Below are positions 1 through 7,902 of a stretch of DNA of 34,810 nt, in pieces (the stretch's first letter is position 1; every line of letters starts with the position of its first letter). Source of the DNA: CAIPAT01 sp041665605 (lineage in GTDB: Bacteria; Verrucomicrobiota; Lentisphaeria; Victivallales; Victivallaceae); NCBI GenBank assembly GCA_041665605.1, contig JBAYIO010000059.1, positions 1 to 34,810 of the forward strand, given 5' to 3'. A program made the translations under genes and the position numbers. The notes beneath the pieces are model-generated. The model searched no databases. It was not told where the DNA came from and saw nothing but the letters and a program-made list of their open reading frames with translations.

Positions 1-254
1 AAGAATGCCTGACTGCTGTTATAAATTCTGTTATCTGCTGTTTTTTAATAAAATTTGAGTCTAAAACAAAAAATGGGGTGAATAAAAATCAAGCAAAATC
101 GCACAGATTTAACACCCCAGGTCAGACCCCGCACAACACCGGCTCGAGGTTCTTGAGAACTCGCCTACGATATAAAGGCGGTATGCCGGAAGAGCAAAGC
201 TGATCCGGCAGAGCTCACATTCCGGGACATCATGATTTATTCATTGCGCAATAA
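1..254. other. AT-rich gene-free stretch with short inverted repeats
   Basis: No convincing coding frame was found. It holds a hairpin at 184-210 (TGCCGG and CCGGCA arms around a 15-base loop) and a smaller inverted repeat around 150-165 (GTTCT/AGAAC). The text resembles intergenic or mobile-element debris beside the broken gene that follows. No promoter could be assigned with confidence. Confidence 0.3.
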
Positions 255-386
255 AACTTTTCATCAGGCGCTCAAATTGAACGCCCGTCCGGCAACCTCT
301 GGGCTGAACCCGGCAGCACCTGGTATCTAGATTATTATTATGACGCCGCAGACGAAATTATCAATGCGGCGCTGAAAACGCTGTAA
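255..386 (+). pseudogene. C-terminal remnant of an unidentified gene
   Basis: An open frame without a start codon runs from just after a stop at 252-254 to a TAA at 384-386 and reads ...GSTWYLDYYYDAADEIINAALKTL. The composition is that of a real protein C-terminus. It ends 13 bases before the MFS start, so it may once have been the upstream member of that operon. The frame is closed upstream and I could not restore it in another frame, so I treat it as a truncated or frameshifted remnant. The family is not recognised. Confidence 0.4.
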
Positions 387-399
387 GGGGGATGGGATC

Positions 400-1713
400 A
401 TGAATTTCCGCGACCGCATTCCGTGGAGTGAGCGTGAGGCGAAAAGAGCCGAGCGCAACGCCGCGCTGGCGTGCAGCTGCGCCGCGATGGGCGAAGTCTC
501 TTTCACCGATGCCGCGATCATTATCATTTACGCTAATATGCTTGGCGCAAGTGATGCGGTTTCCATGATAACCACCTCGTTTTTATCATTGTTTACCGGA
601 TTGTTTGTGATCCCCGCCAGTAGAATCGTGCTGAAAGGCAGTTCTTATCAGCGGACAATCATGATTAGTACGTTTTTCGGCATGATGATGTTCATGTTGG
701 TGGTGCTGGCACCGCTTTTCGGTTCGTTCGCACTGCCGGTGCTGCTGACGGCGCTCGGATTTTTCGCTTTGAGCAACACCGTTTACATCGCGTCGTGGTT
801 CCCAATGCTGGATACGTTTGTCACCGCCAAAAGGCGGAGCACTTATCTGGCCCGGATGCGGTTTTCCTGGCAGCTCGCGTCCGCCGTGTTGCTGATGGGA
901 ATAAGTGCCTTCATCGGCCAAAATCCATCGATGCAGACGTTGCAGGCGGTGATGCTGCTCGGCGCGCTGATCTTTTTTGGGAAGATGTTTTTCATCTCCA
1001 AAATCCCGCAGTTCGATGTCGCGGACAAAGCTGACGCCTTCAGTACCGGACTGAAAAAGGCGCTGGCAAACAAGCCGCTGGCGGGGTATTCGGTCTATTT
1101 GTTTGCCCTCAATCTCGCGGCTTACGGAACGATTCCGCTGGCGACGCTTTACCTGAAAAAAGCCCTGTTTGTCCCGGACAATGTCATCGTGCTGATCTCC
1201 TCCATCGTCCTCATCGGGATGCTCGCCGGCTCGTTCTGCGCCGGTAACATCATTTCGCGCTGGGGCATCCGCCGGATACTGCTGCTGGTACACATCAGCT
1301 ACGCGCTGGTCAATACCGCGCTGTTTCTCTCCGGAAGAAGTCTGCTTGCCGGGAATGCGCTTTATTTTCTGATCGCCGGACTGCTGTTCATTTACAGTTT
1401 CACCTTCGCCTGTGCCAATATCGCCAGCTCCAGCGAGATGATGGCGCTTGCCTCCCGCGGCAACAAAGTCATGGCGATGGCGTTCTGCAACTCGTTTTAT
1501 CAGGCCGGATCTGGCTTGTCGCGGGTGATGACTTCGCTGATTCTCGCGTCGGGGGCGCTGGCGTCGCACTGGAGCATCGGGGATTGGCAATTCACCCATT
1601 ACCAGACTTTGTTTCTGATCTACGCGGTATGCATTGTTTTCGCCGCCTCACTGCTGATCATCGTTCCGGCGGTCTTTCCCAAAGGCGAATATATTTATGC
1701 GGTGCATAATTGA
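400..1713 (+). CDS. MFS transporter
   Basis: A 437-residue integral membrane protein, probably a major facilitator superfamily permease. After a charged cytoplasmic start (about residues 1-20) it shows roughly 11-12 hydrophobic segments, the last near residues 400-430, which is the usual MFS length and layout. A basic, Ser-rich loop (around TAKRRST, residue 140s) sits where the cytoplasmic loops of such permeases lie, and a long polar stretch near residues 205-225 fits the central loop between the two six-helix halves. The ATG at 400 is preceded by a purine-rich AAGGGGGATGGGA at about 385-397, which supports this start. The substrate cannot be read from the sequence. A sugar or glycoside is plausible because a glycosidase follows, but the two are separated by about 210 bases and a hairpin, so they may not be co-transcribed. 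Confidence 0.8.
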   Translation: MNFRDRIPWSEREAKRAERNAALACSCAAMGEVSFTDAAIIIIYANMLGASDAVSMITTSFLSLFTGLFVIPASRIVLKGSSYQRTIMISTFFGMMMFMLVVLAPLFGSFALPVLLTALGFFALSNTVYIASWFPMLDTFVTAKRRSTYLARMRFSWQLASAVLLMGISAFIGQNPSMQTLQAVMLLGALIFFGKMFFISKIPQFDVADKADAFSTGLKKALANKPLAGYSVYLFALNLAAYGTIPLATLYLKKALFVPDNVIVLISSIVLIGMLAGSFCAGNIISRWGIRRILLLVHISYALVNTALFLSGRSLLAGNALYFLIAGLLFIYSFTFACANIASSSEMMALASRGNKVMAMAFCNSFYQAGSGLSRVMTSLILASGALASHWSIGDWQFTHYQTLFLIYAVCIVFAASLLIIVPAVFPKGEYIYAVHN

Positions 1714-1839
1714 AAAAAAACGCAGTAAAATGTTATCCTTAGTAATAGAATGATGAGTAGTTTTTGTCAATAGATTTTTAACAGAAAATTGAAGGATGGT
1801 TCAAAGAAGATAATGAAACATGAACAACAAACCAGCAGG

Positions 1840-1865
1840 CCCGAAAAAATGTCGATTTTTTCGGG
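1840..1865. terminator. Perfect 11-bp hairpin downstream of the MFS gene
   Basis: CCCGAAAAAAT (1840-1850), loop GTCG, then ATTTTTTCGGG (1855-1865): a perfect 11-bp inverted repeat. It lies 127 bases after the MFS stop and 62 bases before the next ORF. The U-rich 3' arm could act as an intrinsic terminator, but no T-run follows the stem, so an operator for the downstream genes is an alternative. Confidence 0.4.
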
Positions 1866-1927
1866 GGAACAACTTTTCGGGACTAAATCTTTACTATAAA
1901 ACAACCCTTTAATTAAAGAGACAAAGT

Positions 1928-2158
1928 ATGAAAGTAAAATTTTATGGTAAGAATGGCAGTTGCCTCGCGCAATTGAACAGCGAAAAAGACAGCTCAAATC
2001 TTTTTGAAACCTGCACGGTTGATAAAAAAATTCAAGTTATGGCAGATGGGGAATTAAGCATTAGGTGTGAACTCCCAATTCTGGACATGCATGGCTTCTG
2101 GTCTCCTGGCATGTTCCGCCCCGCAATGAAACTTGGCTGGAGAATAGAATTTTCATGA
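1928..2158 (+). CDS. Small protein, possibly the N-terminal fragment of a larger glycosidase
   Basis: A 76-residue frame that overlaps the next gene by four bases (ATGA), an arrangement typical of translationally coupled genes. The sequence alternates short beta-like segments and ends with LDMHGFWSPGMFRPAMKLGW. This pattern, a strand followed by G-[FY]-W-x-P, recalls the N-terminal beta-sandwich start of some PVC and Bacteroidota glycosidases, but this is only a resemblance from memory. A weak AAAGAG precedes the ATG. It may be a genuine small subunit or accessory domain of the glycosidase behind it, or the surviving start of a gene whose remainder was deleted. No signal peptide or catalytic motif is visible. 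Confidence 0.45.
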   Translation: MKVKFYGKNGSCLAQLNSEKDSSNLFETCTVDKKIQVMADGELSIRCELPILDMHGFWSPGMFRPAMKLGWRIEFS

Positions 2159-3645
2159 AAGACGACAATATGAAAAAGATTATCAATTACAAGTACGACA
2201 GAAATGTATTGCCCATCCCTGTTTATGAAGAGCGTCCTGAATGGATCGAGCTTTACTATGCGGCATGGGAAATAGCCTTCTGTAACATCGAATATCCCTC
2301 CAAGCGTGGTTGGCTTCCGCAACTAACCTGCATGCCAGGTGTCGGGATTATCTGGCAATGGGACTCATGCTTCATGTCCTTCTTCGCGAAATATTCCAAC
2401 GGTTCGCTTCCTGCCATGAACAACCTCAATAACCTTTACCGTCTTCAAGGCAAAGATGGTTTTCAAAGTATGGCCTATGTAATTGAGACAGGCAAACCGG
2501 CTTACGGACAAAGAATTAATCCCCCTCTTTTCGCATGGACAGAATGGGAGTATTATCTTCTAACGGGAGATAATTCTAGGGTTGAAAGGGTTTTTCCGAA
2601 ACTCTCCAAATACTATAATTGGTTGAAAAACAACCGCACCCGTTCGAGCGGTCTCTACTGGTTTGAGGACAGTGGTTCAAGTGGTATGGACAATTCCCCA
2701 AGAAGCGGTTATCCATCGGCCAATCTGAACGGCAGCGACGTGTGCTGGATCGATTTAATATGTCAGCAGGCGCTCAGTGCATCCTGCCTGGCAAAAATTG
2801 CGAAACTTCTGGGAAATAAATCAGAGGAGGCATTCTTTCTTTCTGAGCATGAAACTCTTTGTACTTTAATAAACAAATATCACTGGTCGGAGAAACATGG
2901 CTTTTATTACGATGTTTTTGACCGGATGAACCCGCTGCTCAGGCATAATTTCTTGAACACTAAAACTGCGGCTGCTTTCTGGCCGCTTCTATGCGGAGCA
3001 GCCAACGAAACGCAAATCAACAGTCTGACGGAACACCTTTTGAATCCTGATGAGTTCTGGACCAGGCATCCTATTCCGACATTGTCCAGGGATGATTCAA
3101 ACTATGATCCTCTTGGCGGCTATTGGCTCGGAGGCGTATGGGCTCCCACAAACTACATGACAACAGCCGGATTGAAAAAGCAAAACCGCCATTCAATCGC
3201 CAGAGATTTAGCGGTAAAGCATCTCGACGCAATGTCAGATGTAATTAAAAACAAATCTTACGGCAGTATTTGGGAGTGCTATTCACCCGACTACATCCGG
3301 CCGGCAACAAAAAATGAAAAAGGAAAACTTGTCAGAAACAATTTTGTCGGCTGGAGCGGACTTGGTCCGATTGCGATGTTAATTGAAAACATCATGGGAT
3401 TCACTTTTGACGCCCAGTCAAACATCATTCACTGGAGGATTACATCTTCATGTGCGCACGGTATTAAAGGCCTCCAGTTCAACGGAAGGACTGTCTCTCT
3501 GCTCTGCGGTAAATCCGCGTCAACAGGACAAAGAAAAATCAATATTGAAACGTCCAAATCATTTTCTGTCTCAATAAAAATCGAAGGCAGGGACAGAGAA
3601 CTGTCTGAAACGTTGAACCCCGGGAAATATGAATTATATCTGTAA
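2155..3645 (+). CDS. GH63/GH37-like (alpha/alpha)6 glycosidase
   Basis: A 496-residue probable glycoside hydrolase of the trehalase / GH63 / mannosylglycerate-hydrolase type, clan GH-G. The best marker is SGMDNSPR at about residues 176-183, where the Asp (D179) matches the catalytic acid region of this clan. Further marks are the early IWQWDSCF segment (about 66-73), WLGGVWAPTNYM (about 324-335) and GSIWECYSP (about 370-378), whose Glu374 is the candidate catalytic base. These lie in the expected order for an (alpha/alpha)6 barrel. A short beta-rich tail follows residue 430. No signal peptide is present, so it should act in the cytoplasm, perhaps on an imported glycoside. It starts inside the stop of the upstream small ORF. 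An alternative ATG lies at 2170. The substrate is unknown. Confidence 0.75.
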   Translation: MKDDNMKKIINYKYDRNVLPIPVYEERPEWIELYYAAWEIAFCNIEYPSKRGWLPQLTCMPGVGIIWQWDSCFMSFFAKYSNGSLPAMNNLNNLYRLQGKDGFQSMAYVIETGKPAYGQRINPPLFAWTEWEYYLLTGDNSRVERVFPKLSKYYNWLKNNRTRSSGLYWFEDSGSSGMDNSPRSGYPSANLNGSDVCWIDLICQQALSASCLAKIAKLLGNKSEEAFFLSEHETLCTLINKYHWSEKHGFYYDVFDRMNPLLRHNFLNTKTAAAFWPLLCGAANETQINSLTEHLLNPDEFWTRHPIPTLSRDDSNYDPLGGYWLGGVWAPTNYMTTAGLKKQNRHSIARDLAVKHLDAMSDVIKNKSYGSIWECYSPDYIRPATKNEKGKLVRNNFVGWSGLGPIAMLIENIMGFTFDAQSNIIHWRITSSCAHGIKGLQFNGRTVSLLCGKSASTGQRKINIETSKSFSVSIKIEGRDRELSETLNPGKYELYL

Positions 3646-3660
3646 TATTTAAAGAATATT

Positions 3661-3705
3661 TTGAATATAAAGAGCATCAATATCGGTATTGTAGGAGGCG
3701 GCTAA
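3661..3705 (+). pseudogene. Truncated start of a Gfo/Idh/MocA-type oxidoreductase
   Basis: Beginning at TTG 3661, 16 bases after the glycosidase stop, the frame reads LNIKSINIGIVGGG and then hits TAA. The segment INIGIVGGG is a standard first beta strand and glycine-rich dinucleotide-binding turn, as found at the start of Gfo/Idh/MocA oxidoreductases, which commonly sit beside glycosidases. Sequence beyond this point no longer reads as an oxidoreductase. I infer that the gene was cut off by an insertion or deletion at about 3702. Confidence 0.45.
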
Positions 3706-3747
3706 ACAACTTACACGCATATGCGTTATATAAGGTATGATTCATTA

Positions 3748-3843
3748 AAAGGTAAAACGTTGCCGGATGTTACTTTTGACAACTTTTTTCAGCATTTCCT
3801 CTACCAGACAGTAAACAGTGATGATATATTCTTCGGTGAGCAT
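3748..3843 (-). pseudogene. Possible IS982-type transposase N-terminal remnant
   Basis: On the minus strand an ATG at 3843 opens a frame reading MLTEEYIITVYCLVEEMLKK and about 12 further residues before a TAA at 3745-3747. The pattern of a short acidic start followed by I-I-T-V-[YF]-C-L-[IV]-[DE]-[DE] is what I remember of IS982-family transposase N-termini. No catalytic core is present, so at most this is a dead fragment. It lies directly next to the broken oxidoreductase start, which fits an old insertion followed by deletion. The family assignment is tentative. Confidence 0.4.
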
Positions 3844-3983
3844 GATTGATAATCCTTTAAATTTAGACATGGTTATCCAAATTTAAAGAATTTTGTTGCC
3901 ATAATATGGCAAATTCATGCTCAAATTTCAAATTATAATTGTTTTTTCATTAAAAAAAACTTGCACACGACGTTTGTTTCTAA

Positions 3984-4018
3984 AAAATATCCGCAGGACA
4001 CTCGTCCCGCGCCTGCGG
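3984..4018 (-). terminator. Intrinsic terminator of the pyr operon
   Basis: Read on the minus strand, a CCGCAGG/CCTGCGG stem (arms at 4012-4018 and 3991-3997, 14-base loop) is followed by ATATTTTTTAG, i.e. a T-run. It lies about 150 bases beyond the last gene of the minus-strand operon. The second inverted repeat at 4062-4077 may help. Confidence 0.5.
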
Positions 4019-4164
4019 GATTGCGATCTTTTGAGTTTGGATTAGCACTCTTCGAAGCCTTCGATACCCCGGTATCGGCAGCCTCTCATAACACGAACCA
4101 ATTCTCAAAATCTTCGCAATCTATGGTTAAATTTTCAGCCGTGCAGAGTATATTCTTTTAGTTT

Positions 4165-5415
4165 TTAATGCTGCCGATACTTATTGCCGCCCCAGGGGAG
4201 GTCTTCCAGCAACAGGAACATCGCGCCGTTGCGGAAAGTGCCGCCTTTGATCAGGAAGTCGGCGGCGGCTTTCTGGAGGGAACTTTTTTGCGGCAGCGAA
4301 TCAATCCCTAAATTCTCCGCATTTTCGCCGAAAATACGGGAAACGGCTTCGGATTTGTGGGGATATGGATAGAGATAGCCGGCGCGCTGAAACAGAAGAA
4401 TATTGGATTCCGGGCTGAGAATCTGTTCAAACTGATTGTCCAGCAGCCAGGATTCGCAGACGAAGGCGCGGTGTTTCAGTTCCGGGAAAAACTTTTGCAT
4501 GAACTCAACCGCGCGACTGGCGGAATCGGCGCAGGCTTCAACCGTCATCGGGCCGATTGCCGGAATATGAATATCGATCACCGGGTCGCTCGCTGACAAT
4601 ACTTTCTTCCATTCATTAAATGGCAGCGTGATCTGTTCGCTCCGCACATATCCGTCCGGCGCGACCGGATTGCCGGTTACCGACGAATCCGTATGCTGAA
4701 GCGCGGAAATCCAAGTTCCGCGTTCGCTCCGGTCAATCACCGGCTCGTAAAGCAATCCCCGGCTGTTATATCTGATGCCTGCGGCTGACAAGGCGAGAGT
4801 TCCGCCGGTTCCAACGCTGCGGTAAACTTCCACGCGGTCGAAGAATTTGCAATATGGTTTGAACTGGAGGCGGCCCAGCCGAAAAGTATCGCCCTGAATA
4901 TGGCCTTGCAGCCAGCCGAGTATCCGCGAGGTAAGCCCCGCAAAACCTAGCTGATTTTTGTAGTGTTCAACCCATACCGACATATCGGCAAGAGTGTCTT
5001 TCAGCACATTTTCCGGATATCCTTTGCGTTGATACAGATCAACCGCATCAGGATACGCGGCCAGGGCCAGCAGGAAGTAGAAGCATCCGGATTCCGCGCC
5101 CTGGAGCTGTTTTATCGCCGGCAGTTGACCCGGAGCAAGTTTGTTTTCCGCCCGGTAAAGGAGATAATAGTAATGCCAGAGCAGCCGGACTGCGGCGGCA
5201 TCAGCCTCAAGAGTGGCTTTAGCCTGGAAAATTTCCTCCAGATGTTCCGGCTTGACCGCCGCCATTGCGGCATATTTGCGGATAAATTCATCCTGGAGAA
5301 AGAAAACCCCGTTTACGCCGGGAAAAAAACTTTCTGACGCTTTCAGGCCGGGAGCAATCAGCGCGGCATCCGCTTCGGTAAACCCGAATTTTGCAACTAT
5401 TTCCGCAAAAAGCAT
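4165..5415 (-). CDS. Two-domain GNAT-like acyltransferase
   Basis: A 416-residue protein that looks like the acyltransferase-domain family with an N-terminal helical NAT_N region (about 1-140) and a GNAT-like C-terminal half (about 150-400). Recognisable pieces are DTFRLGRLQFKPY, the segment HIPAIGPMTVEACADS, and CESWLLDNQFEQILSPESNI near the C-terminus. No substrate can be read. The start is set at ATG 5415: AAGGA lies 9 bases upstream on this strand. A TTG at 5424, which would overlap the previous stop by four bases, has that AAGGA abutting it and cannot use it. It is the last gene of the pyr operon, 5 bases after the M20 amidohydrolase stop, so a shared acylation/deacylation role with that enzyme is possible but unproven. 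Confidence 0.65.
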   Translation of the reverse strand: MLFAEIVAKFGFTEADAALIAPGLKASESFFPGVNGVFFLQDEFIRKYAAMAAVKPEHLEEIFQAKATLEADAAAVRLLWHYYYLLYRAENKLAPGQLPAIKQLQGAESGCFYFLLALAAYPDAVDLYQRKGYPENVLKDTLADMSVWVEHYKNQLGFAGLTSRILGWLQGHIQGDTFRLGRLQFKPYCKFFDRVEVYRSVGTGGTLALSAAGIRYNSRGLLYEPVIDRSERGTWISALQHTDSSVTGNPVAPDGYVRSEQITLPFNEWKKVLSASDPVIDIHIPAIGPMTVEACADSASRAVEFMQKFFPELKHRAFVCESWLLDNQFEQILSPESNILLFQRAGYLYPYPHKSEAVSRIFGENAENLGIDSLPQKSSLQKAAADFLIKGGTFRNGAMFLLLEDLPWGGNKYRQH

Positions 5416-5420
5416 AGCGT

Positions 5421-6599
5421 TCAATCCTTACTTAAAAACTCAACTGCCGATCCTGCCATGAAGGCAATGCCGTTGCGCAGCGCGTCATCATTGAAATTAA
5501 AATTCATGTTATGAATCGGCGGGGACGTTTCGCCCATTCCGATATTGCAGAAAACCCCGGGATAGCGGGCCAGATAATAGGAGAAGTCTTCGCCGCCCAT
5601 TGACGACCTGGGCAGTTCAAGCCAGTTGCTCTTGCCGAAATATTCCTGAGACACCTTTCTGGCGAACTCATAGATTTTGGCATTGTTCACTGTGGGAATA
5701 TATGGCAGCGCATATTCAAATTCATAAGCCGCGCCAAGCGCGGCGCAAACTCCTTTAACCGTGCGTTCGATCAAGCCGGGCAACTGTTCTCCGATCTGAG
5801 GGTCCAGGAAGCGGGTCGTGCCTTCAAGAATCACGGACTCGGGAATAATGTTGGCATTTTTCCCGCCCTCGAAACGGCAGACGCTGATTACCGCCGCATC
5901 CTGAGAGGCGATGTTGCGCGAACATATTGTCTGCATGGCGTCAACCACCTTGCAGGCGGTTACGATCGGGTCCACGGTAAGTTCCGGCTTGCTGCCGTGG
6001 CCGCCTCTGCCGGCGATGACGATCTTGAAAAAACCGGCGGCGGCCATAATCGTTCCCGGCCTGGAGGCAATCATGCCGACCGGCATGCCGGACATGCCGT
6101 GCAGCGCGAAAACCGCATCCGGTTCCGGGTCAAGCAGCGCGCCGGCTTCCACCAGGGCTTTGCCCATGGCGGCAATCTCTTCGCCGGGCTGAAAAACGAA
6201 CCGCACCGAGCCGGCAATATTTTCCTTGAACTCATTCAGCACCAATGCCGCGCCAAGCAGCATGGCGGTGTGGCCGTCATGGCCGCAGGCATGCATTTTG
6301 CCGGGCAGTTCCGACCGGTAGGGCAGCTCATTGAGCTCGTCCAGCGGCAGCGCATCCATGTCCGCCCGCAGCGTAACATTTCTGCCGGGTTTGCCGCCGC
6401 GCAGAATTCCCACCGCGTCGGTGCCGATAAACGGCTTGAGCAGTTTAATATCCGTAAAGCTGAGAATATTTCTGACCAGCCTGGAAGTCTGTACTTCCTG
6501 CCCGGCCAGTTCCGGATAACGGTGAATATTCTGACGGACACTGGTGATTTCCGGCAGAATCTTATCCGTTATCTCAAAGATCTTCTTTTTGAATGACAT
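5421..6599 (-). CDS. M20 family metal-dependent amidohydrolase
   Basis: A 392-residue zinc or manganese amidohydrolase of the M20D type (hippurate hydrolase, IAA-amino acid hydrolase, N-acetyl-amino-acid deacetylase and relatives), which cleaves N-acyl amino acids. Motifs in order: IHRYPELAGQE (25-35), RADMDALPL (78-86), the metal site MHACGHDGHTAML with C105 and H107, QPGEE with E140/E141, LHGMSGMPVG, a dimerisation domain with GRGGHGSKP, and GGEDFSYY near the C-terminus. The frame is open for 54 further codons upstream, but those overlap pyrC and look non-native, so the start is the ATG at 6599, giving MSFKKKIF. No strong Shine-Dalgarno is visible. It lies 16 bases behind pyrC and is probably co-transcribed. 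The exact substrate is uncertain. No signal peptide, so cytoplasmic. Confidence 0.85.
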   Translation of the reverse strand: MSFKKKIFEITDKILPEITSVRQNIHRYPELAGQEVQTSRLVRNILSFTDIKLLKPFIGTDAVGILRGGKPGRNVTLRADMDALPLDELNELPYRSELPGKMHACGHDGHTAMLLGAALVLNEFKENIAGSVRFVFQPGEEIAAMGKALVEAGALLDPEPDAVFALHGMSGMPVGMIASRPGTIMAAAGFFKIVIAGRGGHGSKPELTVDPIVTACKVVDAMQTICSRNIASQDAAVISVCRFEGGKNANIIPESVILEGTTRFLDPQIGEQLPGLIERTVKGVCAALGAAYEFEYALPYIPTVNNAKIYEFARKVSQEYFGKSNWLELPRSSMGGEDFSYYLARYPGVFCNIGMGETSPPIHNMNFNFNDDALRNGIAFMAGSAVEFLSKD

Positions 6600-6615
6600 G
6601 GTATTAAAATCCCGT

Positions 6616-7902
6616 TTATTGGCCGATTTCGTCGAAAACAAACCGTCCGGCGACAATTGTTGCCGCCGCCTTGCCGCGGAATTCCATGCCGTGGAAAGGC
6701 GTATTCCGGGATTTGGAACGGAATTTGGACGCGTCGACGCAGAATTTCTTTTCCGTGTCAATGATGGTTATGTCCGCGGGTTTGCCTTCCGCCAGCGTTC
6801 CGAAGTCCATGCCCAGTACTTCCGCCGGGCCGACGGTGAATTTTGAAACGAAGTCGCTGAGGGAAAGGATTTTTTCATGGTAGAGTTCGGTCAGGCAGAC
6901 CGGTATCGCGGTTTCCAGGCCGACAATCCCGAAGGGGGCATAGTCGAATTCGACCAGCTTGTCGGTGGCGGTGTGCGGGGCGTGGTCGGTGGCGATCACA
7001 GTAATCGTGCCGTCCCGCAGCCCTTCGATGACTGCCAGCCGGTCCTGCTCGGACCGCAGCGGCGGGTTCATTTTGTAATTGGTATCGAATTTTTTAATGC
7101 TGTCGTCGGTAAGCGAAATATGGTGCGGGGTGGCTTCCGCGCTGATCATAATACCGCGTTTTCTCGCGTTTCTAATCAGTTCCACGCTTTCTCCGGCGCT
7201 GACGTGCTGAATATGGATCTTCCAGCCGATCATCCTGGACAGAATGATGTCGCGGGCGATCATCAGCTCTTCCGACGCGGAGGAAATGCCGCGCATTCCG
7301 AGCAGCGTTGACCATTTTCCTTCATGCATGACGCCTTCGCCTTTCAGGAAAGCGTCTTCGCAGTGATCGAGAATCGGCAGGCCGAAGGATTTGGAATATT
7401 CGACGACATGGCGCATCAGTTCATGGTTCTGGATGCACTTGCCGTCATCGCTGACCGCGACGACGCCGGCGCTTTTCAGGCCGCCGATGCCGGCCATTTC
7501 CTCGCCTTTGAGCTCTTTCGTCATGCAGCCGGACGGGTAGACTCTGACCACGCCGTACAATTCAGTATGGCGGCGGATATATTCAATGGTTCCGGCGCTG
7601 TCGGCCGGGGGGCTGGTGTTCGGCATGGCGACAATGCCGGTAAAACCGCCCGCCGCCGCCGCCATGGTGCCGGTGGCGATGGTTTCCGCCGTGGTGTTGC
7701 CCGGCTGACGCAAATGCACATGCATGTCGGTGAATCCCGGCGCGACAACCAGTTTTTTTACTTTAATCACTTCCGGATTTTTAATTTTGCCGGGATCGAC
7801 GATTCTCCCGTTGCTGACGCCGATATCCATGACCGTGTCAATGCCCCTGGCCGGATCAACAACGCGGCCGCCTTTTAATATGTAACTGTTTTTTTCTATC
7901 AT
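6616..7902 (-). CDS. pyrC: Dihydroorotase
   Basis: The third enzyme of de novo pyrimidine synthesis, which interconverts N-carbamoyl-L-aspartate and dihydroorotate in the cytoplasm. At 428 residues it matches the long, class I type dihydroorotases. Metal and active-site motifs are in the right order: DMHVHLRQPG with H61 and H63, SDDGKCIQNHELM, the HCED segment, HIQHVSAGES, and the ATDHAPH Asp motif. MNPPLRSEQDR is the usual substrate loop. The start chosen is the ATG at 7902, which overlaps the pyrB stop by four bases (ATGA). A GTG at 7914 in the same frame is a less likely alternative. It sits between pyrB and the M20 amidohydrolase in one operon, so translation is probably coupled to pyrB. 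No missing residues were noticed. Confidence 0.93.
   Translation of the reverse strand: MIEKNSYILKGGRVVDPARGIDTVMDIGVSNGRIVDPGKIKNPEVIKVKKLVVAPGFTDMHVHLRQPGNTTAETIATGTMAAAAGGFTGIVAMPNTSPPADSAGTIEYIRRHTELYGVVRVYPSGCMTKELKGEEMAGIGGLKSAGVVAVSDDGKCIQNHELMRHVVEYSKSFGLPILDHCEDAFLKGEGVMHEGKWSTLLGMRGISSASEELMIARDIILSRMIGWKIHIQHVSAGESVELIRNARKRGIMISAEATPHHISLTDDSIKKFDTNYKMNPPLRSEQDRLAVIEGLRDGTITVIATDHAPHTATDKLVEFDYAPFGIVGLETAIPVCLTELYHEKILSLSDFVSKFTVGPAEVLGMDFGTLAEGKPADITIIDTEKKFCVDASKFRSKSRNTPFHGMEFRGKAAATIVAGRFVFDEIGQ

Larger units (their letters stand above)
3646..4164. other. Debris region between convergent gene blocks
   Basis: A 519-base stretch with no intact gene. It contains the truncated oxidoreductase start, the possible transposase remnant, a very AT-rich part (about 3850-3960) and, towards 4165, two hairpins. 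One is a likely terminator for the minus-strand operon. The other is a perfect 7-bp inverted repeat at 4062-4077 (CGATACC, CC, GGTATCG). Confidence 0.5.

Noticed and set aside
586..1599. A 337-codon minus-strand open frame opposite the MFS gene
   Set aside because: The product is polar, rich in Arg, Gln and His, with no domain; it mirrors the codon bias of the real membrane protein.
3706..3849. Plus-strand continuation of the oxidoreductase frame beyond the stop
   Set aside because: The reading does not look like a Rossmann enzyme, and the opposite strand gives a better transposase-like start.
3961..4161. A 66-codon plus-strand open frame
   Set aside because: It contains the terminator hairpins and has no start signal.
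6600..6761. A 54-residue N-terminal extension of the M20 protein
   Set aside because: It overlaps pyrC, is Arg/Ser/Asn-rich, and the family start pattern begins at MSFKKKIF.
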